Shown in pieces: positions 34,294 through 45,632 of a DNA stretch of 64,000 nt. Position numbers and translations under genes: made by a program. The stretch comes from Brasenia schreberi. Taxonomy: Eukaryota > Streptophyta > Magnoliopsida > Nymphaeales > Cabombaceae. The DNA is taken from positions 22,233,501 to 22,297,500 of the forward strand of contig JAYKKT010000089.1 of assembly GCA_036023115.1 (NCBI GenBank), given 5' to 3'. Numbering within the stretch: the first letter of the stretch is position 1; each line of letters begins with the position of its first letter. The notes beneath the pieces are model-generated. The model ran no database searches. It saw only the letters and a program-made list of their open reading frames with translations, and was not told the DNA's origin.

Positions 34294-34436
34294 GTCACTG
34301 CGGAACCTGAGCCACCTCAAGCTATCTTCAAAGAACCCTTTCCCAAGCATGCCAGTAGCAGTGGGAAAGGAAAGGAGGTATGTACCCTCACCTTTTCAAA
34401 GGAACTAGCGCAAAATTCTGAGTATGGTCGACCCAC

Positions 34437-35846
34437 TTGTGCGAGCCCGCCCAAGTCGTCATCCGGGGACCTCCAAGAGCTGAATCCCCGGCTAAACCAG
34501 TTTTAAAACTTCAAGGTGCTCCACAACTCATACTTAGAGCCAATTTTAGTGCGAACCCTAGGCTAGTCGTGGGGGAAGTGACTAGATCCGGGAGGATCTA
34601 TCAACCCCCGCACCTACAAAGTACTAAAAAGGTGGTCAGTGTGCCTGACCCCTCAAAAACATGTATTCCTGGAGTTTTGTCAAAAGTAGACAAGAGTAAA
34701 GTTATCCTAAATCCTTATGATTTTGAAAACCATCTTTCAAAGATTCCTATCCACGTGTCTATCCTAGAGCTTATACAAACTTCGCCTAGGCATAGACTCG
34801 TGCTGGAGAAAATTCTAGAAAGAGCCAAGGTTGATTCGAACATAAGTCCGGAATCCCTGTCTGACCAAGTGGCTTTAATAGGAGCCAAATCGCCCATCAC
34901 TTTCTCGGAAGATGATGTAGATAGACCCTACGAGTCCCATAACCAGGCCCTGCATATCGAGGTGGTTCTGAATAACCACTCTCTAGACAGGTGCCTAGTC
35001 GATGGGGGAGGAGGGCTCAACATCCTTCCACTAAATGTGGCGTATCAAATCGGAGTTACCTTGACTTCTGTGAACCCAAGCCCCATCGTTATCACTAGAT
35101 ACGATGAGAATGCGTCTAGGCCCTTAGGATCAATCGAACTCCCGATGAAAACGGGAGGGATCACAAACACGGGGGTGTTCCATGTCTTAGACATCTACCC
35201 CCATTATAACCTGTTGTTGGGAAGGCCTTGGATACACAACTTGTGCGTTGTGCCATCCACCTTCCACAGGTGTGTCAAGATCCCTTTCAGGGACCAGGTC
35301 GTGGTGATCCTAGGTGAGAGTCACCCACAGCTTCAGGGGATCATAAACTCTCCTTGTTTGTCGAGCTCCCAGGCCCATGAGGCTAACCTGGGGCAGACCA
35401 TGGTTGAGCCACCAAGACTCGTGTTGAATAGCCCTAGGAAAGTGTTATGTGTGAAGGGGCCGCCCAAAGCAAGCCCCCTCCCGATCCAAACCCTTCTAGG
35501 AAAACCCAAGCATCCCCTATTTCTAAAACCCCAAGACAAAAAGCCATACGAGCACAATATGGACGACAGCAAGTTCCAAGACCACGATTTATACTCTGCA
35601 TTTTCAAAAAATAGAAAATCATGGAACATGTTGTTAAATATGGGTTATACGCCCTACAAAAGTCTAGGGGCACAAAACCAGGGTCTCCTAGAGCCCATCC
35701 TTCCTAGGGCCAACCCAAGCCGATACGGGATCGGCTATACTCCCAGAATACTGCCAGAGCCACCCCCTGTGACCACCTGGGTCAAGGGTGCCCTGGAGCC
35801 TACCCTAGAAGAGACCAATGATTTAGACCTCCTATTCCGAGTCTAA
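34437..35846 (+). pseudogene. Protease-bearing Pol segment of the Tat-type element
   Basis: A 469-codon open frame. Residues 1-60 are a linker with 'SGRIYQPPHL'. About residues 175-300 form the retropepsin-like domain: 'LHIEVVLNNHSLDRCLVDGG' with the catalytic Asp at codon 189 (35001-35003) and 'GLNILPLNVAYQIG', then 'YNLLLGRPWIHNL'. The Tat lineage uses D-G-G where most gypsy proteases have D-S/T-G. The C-terminal 150 residues are a linker with no known domain. It is severed from gag by a stop and frame change (34291-34437) and from RT by TAA at 35844-35846. The domain itself looks undamaged, but no start context suggests separate translation. Confidence 0.8.
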
Positions 35847-35871
35847 CCCGTAGTGTTTTCCCTTTATAGGT

Positions 35872-37706
35872 ATGATGGAAGATCCCTTTCAAAAAAACAC
35901 AAAAACATTTGGAAAACTTAAAATCAAAAAAATCGAAAAACAGGAAAAACCAAAAACAATGGAAAAACAAAAACTCGAAAATAGAGTGCTTTGTATAGTT
36001 CCTAAGGTTATTGTTTTACAAAAAACCAAAAAAATTGAAAATCTAGAAAATACCAAAAAGATTTTGTATATAGCTGCTCCTGGTAGGACTTTGGAAAAAG
36101 ATTTCGAAAGGAACGTCGTCTACACAGCCAGACCAAAAATTTCGAAATCAATTGAAAATCCGAGTGCAAAACCAGGTCTTTTGAAAAATCACGCATCAAA
36201 TTCCCTCGGGTCTATAACCCACGAGAATGATCGAAGCCCAGAAGTGGATCCCCTTGAGGAAGATCCCACTTCTGAGCTCCCAGAATTTCATAAAATTCTC
36301 GATTTTGAAAGACCTTCCAATTCAGTAGGAGGAGATTTCATAGAGGTGAACCTAAGGGATGATTCCAATCCCAAAACCATCAAAATAGGCACATGCTTGT
36401 ATGAACATGAAAGATCAGCATTCATTGCATTTCTACGAACCTATTTAGATGTGTTTGCATGGACGTATGAAGACATGCCGGGCATAGACCCCAGCATTGT
36501 TGAACATCGTCTTCCCTTAGATGCGGATGTAAAACCCAAAAAGCAGAAGCTTAGGAAAATACACCCGAATGTATACACGCAAGTCAAAGAGGGTTTAGAA
36601 GATCTGTTAAAAGCCGGATTTATAAAACCCATTGCGTATTCTGATTGGTTGTCAAACATCGTTGTAGTTCGAAAAACCAATGGGAAAATTTGAATATGCA
36701 TCGATTTCAGAAACCTGAATAAAGCCACTCCAAAGGATAATTATCCTTTACCAAACATAGATTTGATAGTCAATAATACTGCAAATCATGAAATGTTTTC
36801 GTTTATGGATGGCTATTCAGGCTACAATCAAATCAAACTAAGTCCACGAGATCAGGGTAAGAACGCCTTCACAACCCCATGGGGCACGTACTACTATACA
36901 GTCATGCCCTTTGGTTTGAAAAATGCCGGCGCAACATACTAGAGAGCCATGACCATGATCTTCCATGATCAAATTCATGAGCTCGTAGAAGTGTATATAG
37001 ATGATCTCTTGGCGAAATCCAAAACCCGATTTACTCATATCGAATGTTTGCAAAAGATTTTCGAAAGGCTTAGGCTTTACAAAGTAAAGCTAAACCCTCA
37101 AAAATGTGTATTCGGGGTAGAATCAGGGAAGCTTCTAGGCTTTCTGGTAAGCCAAAGGGGTATAGAAGTCGACCCCTCTAAGTGTCGAGCCATCATAGAC
37201 GTGGCTCCACCCTCCAATCTCACTCAAATTCGTAGCCTCCAAGGTCGATTACAGTCCGTTCGCCGATTCATATCAAATCTGGCGACTAGATGCGAACCCT
37301 TCAACAAGCTTTTGAGGAAGGGCACGAAATTCTTATGGGATGACGAATGCCAGAAGTCCTTCGAGAGACTAAAGGCATACCTGGTTAATCCCCCGTTTTA
37401 AATCCTCCGAAGCAAGGAAAACTGGTTTTACTCTACATCTCTGTGCATGCGAATGCTTTAGGAGCCCTATTGGCTCAATACGAGGATGACACCCATAAGG
37501 AGTATGCCATCTACTATATTTCGAAAACTCTCTTGGCTTATGAACGAAATTATCAAGCCATGGAGAAGACGTGCTTGGCCCTAGTCTGGGCCTGCCAGAA
37601 ATTCAGACACTATTTCCTAGATCATGAGATCTGGATAGTGTCCAAGCTTGATCCAATCAAGCACTTGTTTGAAAAACCCATTCTCACGGGTAGATTGGGC
37701 AAATGA
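35872..37706 (+). pseudogene. Reverse transcriptase and RNase H of the Tat-type element
   Basis: The first ~150 codons are a Lys-rich, repetitive linker. RT begins about 36380 ('AFIAFLRTYLDVFAWTYEDM', 'MPGIDPSIVEHRLPL', 'VKEGLEDLLKAGFIKPI'). TGA at 36691-36693 replaces Arg in 'KIRICIDFR'. The fingers/palm continue 'FMDGYSGYNQIKLSPRD', 'YTVMPFGLKNAGATY', then TAG at 36940-36942 for Gln. The catalytic motif is YIDD (36994-37005), with both Asp kept. 'GFLVSQRGIEVDPSKC' and the connection domain follow, a frameshift near 37401, then RNase H ('YYISKTLLAYERNYQAMEKT') ending at TGA 37704-37706 where a Trp is expected. It would copy genomic RNA to DNA in the particle. It is inactive. Confidence 0.88.
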
Positions 37707-37715
37707 CAACTCCTT

Positions 37716-38530
37716 CTAATGGAGTATGACCTGAAATACCATCACCAGATCTCCATTAAGGGGCAAGCCCTGGCAGATTACGTGGCTGAGTCCCCCCTGG
37801 AGGACGCATATCCCACACTTGATGAAATGCCTGATGAAGGCATATTGCAAAACCATTTCCAAAACCACATTTTGGCAAATAAATTTTGAAAACCAAGTAT
37901 GGAAGATGCACTTCGACGGGGCACGAAACCAACGAGGGACTGGTGCTGGGGTCATCCTCATCTCCCCTGAAAAGGGCGAGATTCCCATAGCAGTCCGCCT
38001 AGATTTTGAATGTTCCAACAACGTAGCTGAGTATGAAGCACTCATACAAGGCTTAAGGATTTCGAAAACTCTAGGGGCATCATGCATCGAGGTCTTTGGA
38101 AATTCGCTCCTTGTCATAAACCAGGTTTTAAAAATTTGGCAAGTACGTAATGAAAAACTGCTTCCATATCACGAGTTGGCCACTCGATTGGTTAAGTTGT
38201 TCCAATCATGCAAACTCGCACACATAGGAAGAGAGGACAATGGCATCGCTGATGCCCTCTCCTCCTTGGGTTCAACCCTGAAGGTCGATCCCATTTCAGG
38301 GATCCGGTCTTTAGAAATATGGCATGCGCCCAATCCATCCACACATGATCTGGATATTTGCCAAAATAACAAAGACTTTATTGAAAAACCCTGGTTTTAC
38401 GACATCAAACAATTTTTAGAAAATGGGGGATTCGCCGAGGATGCCATATCCAAAGATAAGGCATTCATTCGTAAGATTTTGACCCGATACACCATTCTGG
38501 GTGGGGTTCTATACAAAAAGAGTTTTAACG
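37716..38530 (+). pseudogene. Second (archaeal-type) RNase H domain
   Basis: After the first RNase H the frame continues 'MEYDLKYHHQISIKGQALAD' and enters a second RNase H: 'WKMHFDGARNQRGTGAGVIL' (catalytic D in FDGA), 'NNVAEYEALIQGLRIS' (catalytic E), and 'HIGREDNGIADALSSLGS' (final Asp region). Expected acidic residues are present. The D of the usual 'GDS' is replaced: 'EVFGNSLLVINQV' has Asn. Two RNase H domains before integrase define the Tat lineage, the second being related to archaeal and plant cellular RNase H. One frame, 37819-38697, is open through this domain into the integrase zinc region. Confidence 0.85.
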
Positions 38531-39640
38531 GCATCCTACTTAGGTGTATCGATCTAGAGGAGGCTAGGATAGTGATGCATGAATTCCACGATGGAGAATG
38601 TGGAGGTCATGTTAATGCCAACATGATGGCGATGAAAATACTTAGAGGGGGCTATTTTTGGTCCACCCTGAAAAAAGGATTGTCACGATCATGTTAGGAA
38701 GTGTCATCCATGTCAAGTGCATGGGCACACCATTCATATCTCATCATCTGCATTGCATTCCGTAGTCAGCCCCTGGCCATTCACCATGTGGGCGTTTGAC
38801 ATCGTAGGGCCCATATTTCCAAAGGCCTCGAATGGGCATCGATTCATCTTAGCAGCCACTGAGTATTTCTCCAAGTGGGTGGAAGCCATTTCCCTAACCA
38901 ACGTGCTGGGGCAACATGTGGTGACTTTCATCAGGAGGAATATCTTGGCTCGATTTGGGGTTCCACGAGACCTTGTGTCTGATAATGGCACCCCATTCAA
39001 AAACGAGCGGATGGTTAAGTTGTGCAACACGTATGGCATAACTCACCACTTCTCTTCACCCTACTACCCTCAAGGCAACGGCCAAGCCGAAGCCACAAAC
39101 AAGACTCTCATTAGTATAATTGAGAAGACTTTAGAGAAGGGTAGGACGTGGCACGAGAAGCTGGATGAAGCCTTATGGGCTTATAGGACTTCCATCCGGA
39201 CTCCCACGAATGTCACACCATTCGAGTTGGTCTATAGTACAAACACCATTCTTCCCATTCATACTCAACTGCATTCATTCCATACATCCATAGCACTCGA
39301 CCTCCCCCTAGAGACGCTTCAGCATGCTAGGATGGCCAAACTAGATTTGCTAGATGAGAGGTGACTCCTTGCTATGGATCATGCTCGTGCATACAGGCAA
39401 AGAATAGCCCGACACTATGGCAAACACATGAGACCTCGCCACTTTGAAGTGGGAGATCTGGTTTTAAAAATCATCCACTATCGTGGCCCACATCCCCTTG
39501 GAAAGTGGTGCCCCAAGTGGGATGGACCCTATGTTGTACGTGCAACCACCACGAATAACTCATATTGGTTGATCGATGTAGAAGGTAGGAATTTAGTAGA
39601 TCCTATCAATATTCAATACCTAAAGAAATATCATGTGTAG
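38531..39640 (+). pseudogene. Integrase of the Tat-type element
   Basis: The N-terminal zinc region is 'MHEFHDGECGGHVNANMMAM', with its second Cys pair ('CHPCQ') displaced into another frame by a frameshift near 38690. The catalytic core from 38760 has 'WAFDIVGPIFPKASNGHRF' (first D), 'RDLVSDNGTPFKNERM' (second D) and 'YYPQGNGQAEATNKTL' (E). TGA at 39362-39364 interrupts 'LLDER.LLAMDHAR' where CGA is likely. The C-terminal domain (39374-39640) has 'FEVGDLVLKIIHYRGPHPLG' and 'KWDGPYVV' and ends 'YLKKYHV'. It lacks a chromodomain, as is usual in Tat. It would insert the cDNA. The core is intact in one open frame of 215 codons, but the whole is broken. Confidence 0.88.
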
Positions 39641-40538
39641 GATTTGTATTAAGTTCTAAATTTCAAAAACTTTAGGGATAGCTGCTTTGAGACCTGAAAA
39701 TAAGGTGCAAGGGCAAAATCGTGTGACCCTGAGTAAGAGAATTCGCACTTGTGAAAGAGTGGAGTCTTCAAAATCGTGGTTACATTTCAAAATCCTTCTT
39801 CTTACAAAGAAAGGCCTAGTTCAATATAGCAAGATACTTGCAAGTAGTACGTACTATTTCTAAATAGGCTGATCTGGAATGGATCGAGTGTGAGCTTGGG
39901 ATAAGTCCTCCCCTCTTCTCTTCTCCTTCCAAAAGGAAAACAAAGGCCCAAATAAAGGGAATTTTCCATCCAAAGTCTCTTTCCAAAAGAAAGAAATCAG
40001 AATTCAAAAGAAAAATCGATTCTCTAGTGGAAAAGAGGGATTAAAGAAAAAATACTCCCAAAGGGAGACCCTCTATGAAAAAAAAGGAAAAAGAAGCCAA
40101 AAAGCTCAAAAAGAACAGTTTTCCGCCTTCTGTGCCTTAAACCACGTGACGCTCCAGAAGGGACCGTGGTACCTCTTTCCCATCCCTGGCTTATCCCAAG
40201 CTAAAACATGGTTCATTTTGAGGAATCCTAAAGTAAAAATAGGATTTACTTACATGAATTTCATCTTGTTTGAGAATTCGATGTTTCGAATAAGGCATAG
40301 GAATTTGAAATATAGCTTGTTTTCTTATAAAACCTCCGCTAGATAAGCGAGTGTCAAGACTCAAGCAAAGGCAAACATGAAGAGCTCGAGATCCTTAGGA
40401 TCGAGACTCAAGACAGTTGTCCCTTTTGTAAATAGTTTTGTAAATAGATTTTGAAAAATCAAACATCGAACAACATAGGATCTGCCCACTTGAAGCAGCA
40501 GGCCCAGTAAGTCTCGAAAGTTCGACCATATCTGGTCT
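39641..40538. other. Untranslated region between integrase and 3' LTR
   Basis: About 0.9 kb without sense coding capacity, including a purine-rich stretch near 39990-40110. Long 3' spacers like this are usual in Tat-lineage elements. Reading frames on either strand lack domains. The remainder up to the LTR is covered by the antisense frame at 40539-40811. Confidence 0.5.
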
Positions 40539-40811
40539 CTAGGAGGTCACCACTTTTGGCACCACACCCATGTCATACATCTCCATTCCACGCATGACAC
40601 ATGCATAAACATGATCCCATTTAGGACCAGATTCCATAGCAGATCCCTTTGAAGTAATATCTCCTCCTACCAGGGTTTTTAAAAGTGACATTTTGCTAAA
40701 GATTGGGACAATCCCATATTCCTCGTAGATAGATCTCAGGAGACATTGAAAGGGGTGTTTGTCATCTTTGACGTTATCCAAATCGATTTGGACAAGGCCA
40801 AAGAGGGGCAT
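40539..40811 (-). CDS. Hypothetical antisense ORF (aORF-like)
   Basis: A 90-codon frame on the minus strand starts at ATG 40811-40809, inside the polypurine tract, and stops at 40539. It reads 'MPLFGLVQIDLDNVKDDKHP', then 'LRSIYEEYGIVPIFSKMSLL', and ends 'MGVVPKVVTS'. An upstream in-frame ATG would extend it into the 3' LTR to 40874. Composition looks protein-like. Extra ORFs between integrase and 3' LTR, often antisense, are established for Tat-lineage elements, and this position and strand fit. Its function is unknown. It may also be a truncated remnant or a chance frame. Confidence 0.35.
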   Translation of the reverse strand: MPLFGLVQIDLDNVKDDKHPFQCLLRSIYEEYGIVPIFSKMSLLKTLVGGDITSKGSAMESGPKWDHVYACVMRGMEMYDMGVVPKVVTS

Positions 40812-40812
40812 C
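40797..40812 (+). promoter_or_regulatory. Polypurine tract next to the 3' LTR
   Basis: 'caaagaggggcatc' sits directly before TGTAAACACCC at 40813. This is the expected position of the plus-strand primer, which RNase H would leave for second-strand synthesis. Confidence 0.7.
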
Positions 40813-43800
40813 TGTAAACACCCTGAAATCCCACGAATTTCTCGAACAACCTGGTTTTGTAAAAGCAGCCCCAAAGGGCTATTTTTGAGTCTGGAAACCC
40901 AGGAGCCTTCCAGGTAACCCTGTACAAATGTTTTAAACTTTTATATGTTATAAATATGTATAATATATTTTAAAAACTGTTAAAATATGTTTTGAAACCC
41001 CATAAACCAAGCTTGGCCTGATCAAAGCAGGACCAGAGGAGCTAAAGAGAGCCCGGAACCGGAGCACATGTCGAGCCCGGCACAGCAACTCTCGTATTGA
41101 ATCCACCCCCAGGATCTCAAACGTCCAAGACCCTTTATAATCAGACATCACTTGAAATCATCTCCGGAAGATGAAAACAGAAGCAGACGACCATGTTAGC
41201 AAAGACCTAACGCAGACGGAGTACTGATGCTGTCAGACCCCGCACAAATTGTTTGTTTCAAACACAGCCTGAAGGAGTCAGAATTCAGTTTGGATTGGAT
41301 CTGGACCATATATATCCAGATCCCAATCCAAACCTATGTGTGGATTTGGATTTGGGTTTGGATCCAGAAATCCAATCCAATATCCACATCCATGGCCCAC
41401 ATCACCTTCTCATAAATGGAGGTGGGGCCCACTTGAAATTCACGTGGGATTATGGGCATGAGAGAGAGTGGAGGAGGATAAGATTTGAGGGTTAATTGTA
41501 ATTAAGCTTGACTTGTGTGTCAAGTTTGGGGTTAATCATGTGGGTTAGCCTAATTAGCATGGCTTTAAGCTTGTATTAGCCAAAACCTAACCTAGGGCTG
41601 CACCAACATGATGCAACAAGGTCTATGGGTTATGCAAAGGGAGCTCCCTAACAGAATCCTAAGCCAAAACCCCTAATCTTAGCCTTTTTTCCTAATCCTA
41701 ACCTAAACCTAGCCTAATCACCTAACCCACTTCCCTAATCCCGACCTAATCCCAACCTAATCACCTAACCCACTTCCCTAATCCTCCCCTAAACCTAGCT
41801 TTATTTCCTTAAACCTAACCTACTCCTAGCCTAATCACCTAACCCACCTCACTAAACCTCACCCCAAAACCAACCAACCTAGCTAAGCCCTAAACCCCTA
41901 AACCACCCCACCTAAACCTAGCACACCATATACCTAAAACCCCTTTAAGTAAAATATCTGGCCCCTCCTCAAAACCAGCCCACCTTATCACCACACCACC
42001 ACCACCTAAACCACCTTACCACCTTCTAAGAACCAGCCCCAACCGCCATCTCCAAACCTATATAAACCCCCCCCTTGTGGGCGAGTTTTCCATGAAGCTT
42101 TTCCACCTTGGCCCAGCCGACCTTGGCCAATCTCCTTCCAGCCGAGCCTTCCACCTTGCTCCACCTACACCACTTCCATCCGGCCAAGCTCCACCTCGCG
42201 CCACCACTGCCTCCCAGCCTGCTCCACACCACGTCGCCACCACTGCCCGGCCGAACTCCATCTTCCTTCACCACCCAGCTGCCCTTCTTCCACCCACCGA
42301 TCTTCATCATCCATTCGGTTAGTATCTCACACTTAGCTCCACCTCCTCTTCACTCCCCCTCCACTCTCAACCACTTATACCACAACTACATCACCCCATC
42401 ACAGCCACCAGCCACCCTTACCCATTCGGCCAGACCTCAACCATTTCCACCACCCGACACTCTACCTTCGCCTAGTGACACCCAGTCACCCTACTTGGCT
42501 CCCTGAGACCCATACCACTTTCCACCAGCCCTTAGCTCCACCTTCCACAACACCCTAGCTAGCTCCCTTCCCATCCATAACATCCTAACTACCCTAGCAC
42601 CCGACCACCACTTAATTATCCCTAGTCGGCCACCCCAGCCGACTACACCAAACCTATTCGGTCAGCCACCCTATTTCCCTTAGGCATTCCCTTTAGGCTC
42701 CCTTTAGCGCCACCTTCCATAGAGCCTTCCCTCCCTTAGTGACCCTCTCCAATCACCTTAGCCCAAAGCACCACGGCAGCCTCCCCCTAGCAGCCGGCCA
42801 GCTTCAAGGCGTCATTCCTGCGCACCCAAGTCATCCGGCCAGCATCTCCTCTTACCGTTCTATTCCGAGGAGCTCCCTCTTGCAGCCCAAGGCAAAGCCA
42901 AGCCTACGCTCCAGCAAGTCACCTCACTCTTAGTTGTGCACAATTTTGAACACACACGGGCCTAATCAGCCCTTTATATATGAGTTTATGTATATACTTT
43001 AAGTAGCATAGGGTTTTGCTTGAGTTGCGTGTGTTGTCTTTCAATTCTCGCACTCACACACATTGAGCCTCCGCTCTTATTTGCAAGACCCAAGTAAGGG
43101 CCGTGTGATATTATCCTTGGGTTTAATTTCATGTCGTGTGTGTAGTACTTCAATTCTAGCACTCACACACATTGAGCTTTCGCTCTTACTCCCAAGACCT
43201 TAGTTAAGGCCATATTGCAATTTATATTTGGGTTTAATTTCATGTCGTGTGTGTAGTACTTCAATTCTAGCACTCACACACATTGAGCTTTCGCTCTTAT
43301 TCCCAAGACCTTAGTTAAGGCCATATTGCAATTTATATTTGGTTTTATTTGAAGTCGTGTGTGTTGTCTTTACATTTTCACATGCACCCACATTAAGCCT
43401 TCGCTCTTATTTGCAAGACCCAAGTAAGGGCTCATATATACTATATACGTATTTCCCTTTTAGCTATGTCTTTCAATTTGGGTTTTAAGGTTCAGCAGTG
43501 TGCGTAGTCTTTTAATATATACACGGCACATACTTGCACAATTGAGCCTTTCCGCTCTTAAGATATAGCCATATTTCCCTTTTGCAATTTCCCTTCGGCA
43601 ATTTCCATTACAAGTCATTTTCCTTCGACAATTTTTCTTCGGCATTGTCTTTTAAATTCGGGTTTTCCCTTTGGAGTAGCGTGAGTTTGCATTGCATATA
43701 CGCCATACCACGAGTTAGGACGCATATTGCATCAAAGCAAACCCCATACTCCCGCTCAAAGTCGCCACATCTTAGTGGAGTGTTCATAACACACACCTAG

Positions 43801-44162
43801 GTGGCCCGAAAAGGGATAAAAAGAAAGACTTAGGCACGTGCAAATTCACGTGATCTAAAATCTGAAAATCGTACAAACAAGACCCAAATCAAACACCTCA
43901 AACCGCTTTCGTAGGTCCTTCTATCCAAAAACTCGATCTTTAAAAGCGTACAGATTGACCCTTGCGCATCGGTGCAAGAAGGTTTGCGACGACAAGAGCT
44001 TGTTTGCTCATAGTCGCCACATTAGAAGTCAGGTTTTAAATATATCTTCGCTAGCTTAAGTAAGCTAGCTGGCACGCCCTGTTTGTTTAAATAGGACTTA
44101 GGCACACGAAAAGGTTCGCTTCAGGCCTGAGAACCAGGAAGTGGAAATTTTCTGCGTCTACA
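40813..44162 (+). repeat. 3' LTR of the Tat-type element, 3350 bp
   Basis: Very similar to 29385-32872. Differences: a 43-bp tandem duplication in the C-rich tract near 41745-41790, a 160-bp deletion at 42921-42925 between ACCTC repeats that removed the GTAAGT and the conserved block, and small changes including one lost 14-bp 'cccttcggcaattt' unit. TATATAAA is at 42059-42066. The GAGC/GCTC array is kept at 43065-43557. Confidence 0.93.
43065..43557 (+). repeat. GAGC/GCTC hairpin array of the 3' LTR
   Basis: Units at 43065, 43174, 43285, 43395 and 43544, the same spacing as in the 5' LTR. The fourth has AAGC in place of GAGC. Confidence 0.75.
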
Positions 44163-44167
44163 GGAGC
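44163..44167. repeat. Target-site duplication GGAGC (right)
   Basis: Perfect copy of 29380-29384, directly after the 3' LTR end TCTACA. Confidence 0.9.
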
Positions 44168-45258
44168 ATCTTCAATTGTATCAAGTTCTTCACCAAAATA
44201 CCATAATAGCAATGGATGGCTTCAACTTCAATGGATGAAGGCACGTTAAATTATGGAAGGTGGAGTTTCATCCCGGTGTGAGACAGGTCATGGGCCATTC
44301 AACTCATCCCAATGTATTATTGGAACATGAGCCATTGGTATCTACGCTAAAGTCATTTGAACCCGGTGTGGTGATCGGGTTCAATGTCAACGAGTTAGAG
44401 TGGATTTCCTCATCATTCTCTCTTGGCTCGAAAGGACCCGAGGGTAGAAGCACTTGGGCCATAAAGTCCTCTAAGTATGGTGATAAGTCACGTACATTGA
44501 AGGTTGATGAGATATTTCCATATAAAGATGGTAGCTCCAACATGCATACATTATCATTGATCTTGGTAAGCACCTTGAATGGTTCATCAGCTCTAGGCAT
44601 GAACTTTGAAGTGTGTGTAAACATGAAAATTTCCACTCTCAATTTATGAAAGTCAGAGTGAACCTTTTCGTGCCTACGCTTTTGCGAGCGTGCCAGCTAG
44701 CTTACTCAAACTAGCGAAGGTTTTGAAATATTTCTGACTTTTTGGCAATTGTGAGAAAACGAGATCTTCTCGCTTAAACCTTCTTAAACCGATGTTCAAA
44801 GATCAGTTTAAACGCTTAAAAACTTCAATTTTTCAAACAAATAATAACTTCGAATGATAAGTATTTGATAAATTTGATTCGTGCACTCTTTACAATTTTT
44901 ATTACGGAGCTGAACGTCCCTAAGTTCTTTGCAAGTTTTATTTGTTTAGGCCTGATGTGTATGCAATGTGTGGCCTATTTTCAGCGTGGTTCGAGCGATT
45001 TGTTTGAGAGCTTTTGAAAGCGACACAGCGAATACAAGGATGCTGAAAAATCTTTTTGGGTTTTTGAAAATGATGATGCGAACTAGCCCAAATTGAAATT
45101 GCAACTCACACTCCTTTCACAAAAGTAAATTTACCCGAAATGTAAATGCAACTCACGCGACTTGAAAGTAAATCCACCCGAATTTAATTGCAACTCACGC
45201 AACTTGAAAGTAAATCCACCCGAATTTATATATATATATATATATATGTTTATCCTAA

Positions 45259-45497
45259 GAGCGAAAAGGCTCGACTGCGCGTGGGTGTAATTACTCGACT
45301 TTCACAAAAGTAAACTCACTCGAATTGAAGTGCAACTCCCGCGACTTGATAGTAAATATGTTTAGCTTAAGAGTAAAAAGGCTCGAGTGCACGTGAGTGT
45401 AAAGAGCGAAACGGTTCGAGTGTTCTTGAGTGCAGTCTTCAACAAATTAAGAGCGAAAAGGCTCGAGTGTTTGTGGGTGTAAAGAGCGAAAAGGCTA
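45259..45497 (-). repeat. GAGC/GCTC hairpin array of LTR 44616-47199
   Basis: Units near 45259 ('gagcgaaaaggctc'), 45372, 45406, 45452 and 45484. The first and fourth have both arms intact. This array is denser (spacing 30-110 bp) than in the other LTRs. Confidence 0.65.
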
Positions 45498-45529
45498 AGT
45501 GCTCGTTGGTGCGATCGTGTTCATGCACA

Positions 45530-45632
45530 AATATTACAACCCGAGGAGAGACTTTACTCCATTAATACAACCCCGTTACAAATTGAATTGAATGAAAGAA
45601 AGCGATTTAAAACCTAAGTCAAACGTACTTAC
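45530..45632 (-). promoter_or_regulatory. GTAAGT donor plus conserved hairpin block (minus)
   Basis: 'cgaggagagactttactcca' gives GGAG-TAAAGT-CTCC on the minus strand, between TAATAC/TATTACA boxes. ACTTAC at 45627-45632 lies 54-59 nt away. Confidence 0.6.

Larger units (their letters stand above)
29385..44162 (+). mobile_element. Complete Tat-type Ty3/gypsy retrotransposon, 14.8 kb
   Basis: Two giant LTRs (29385-32872 and 40813-44162) flank a 7.9-kb interior with primer site, gag, protease, RT, RNase H, a second RNase H, integrase, a possible antisense ORF and a polypurine tract. The perfect 5-bp duplication GGAGC shows one insertion event, into R2. The second, archaeal-type RNase H between RNase H and integrase is the established hallmark of the Tat lineage (Ogre, Retand, Grande and relatives), and the very long LTRs fit. 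I count about ten stops or frameshifts, so it cannot move by itself. The LTRs are very similar by eye apart from indels, so the insertion is not very ancient. Confidence 0.93.
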
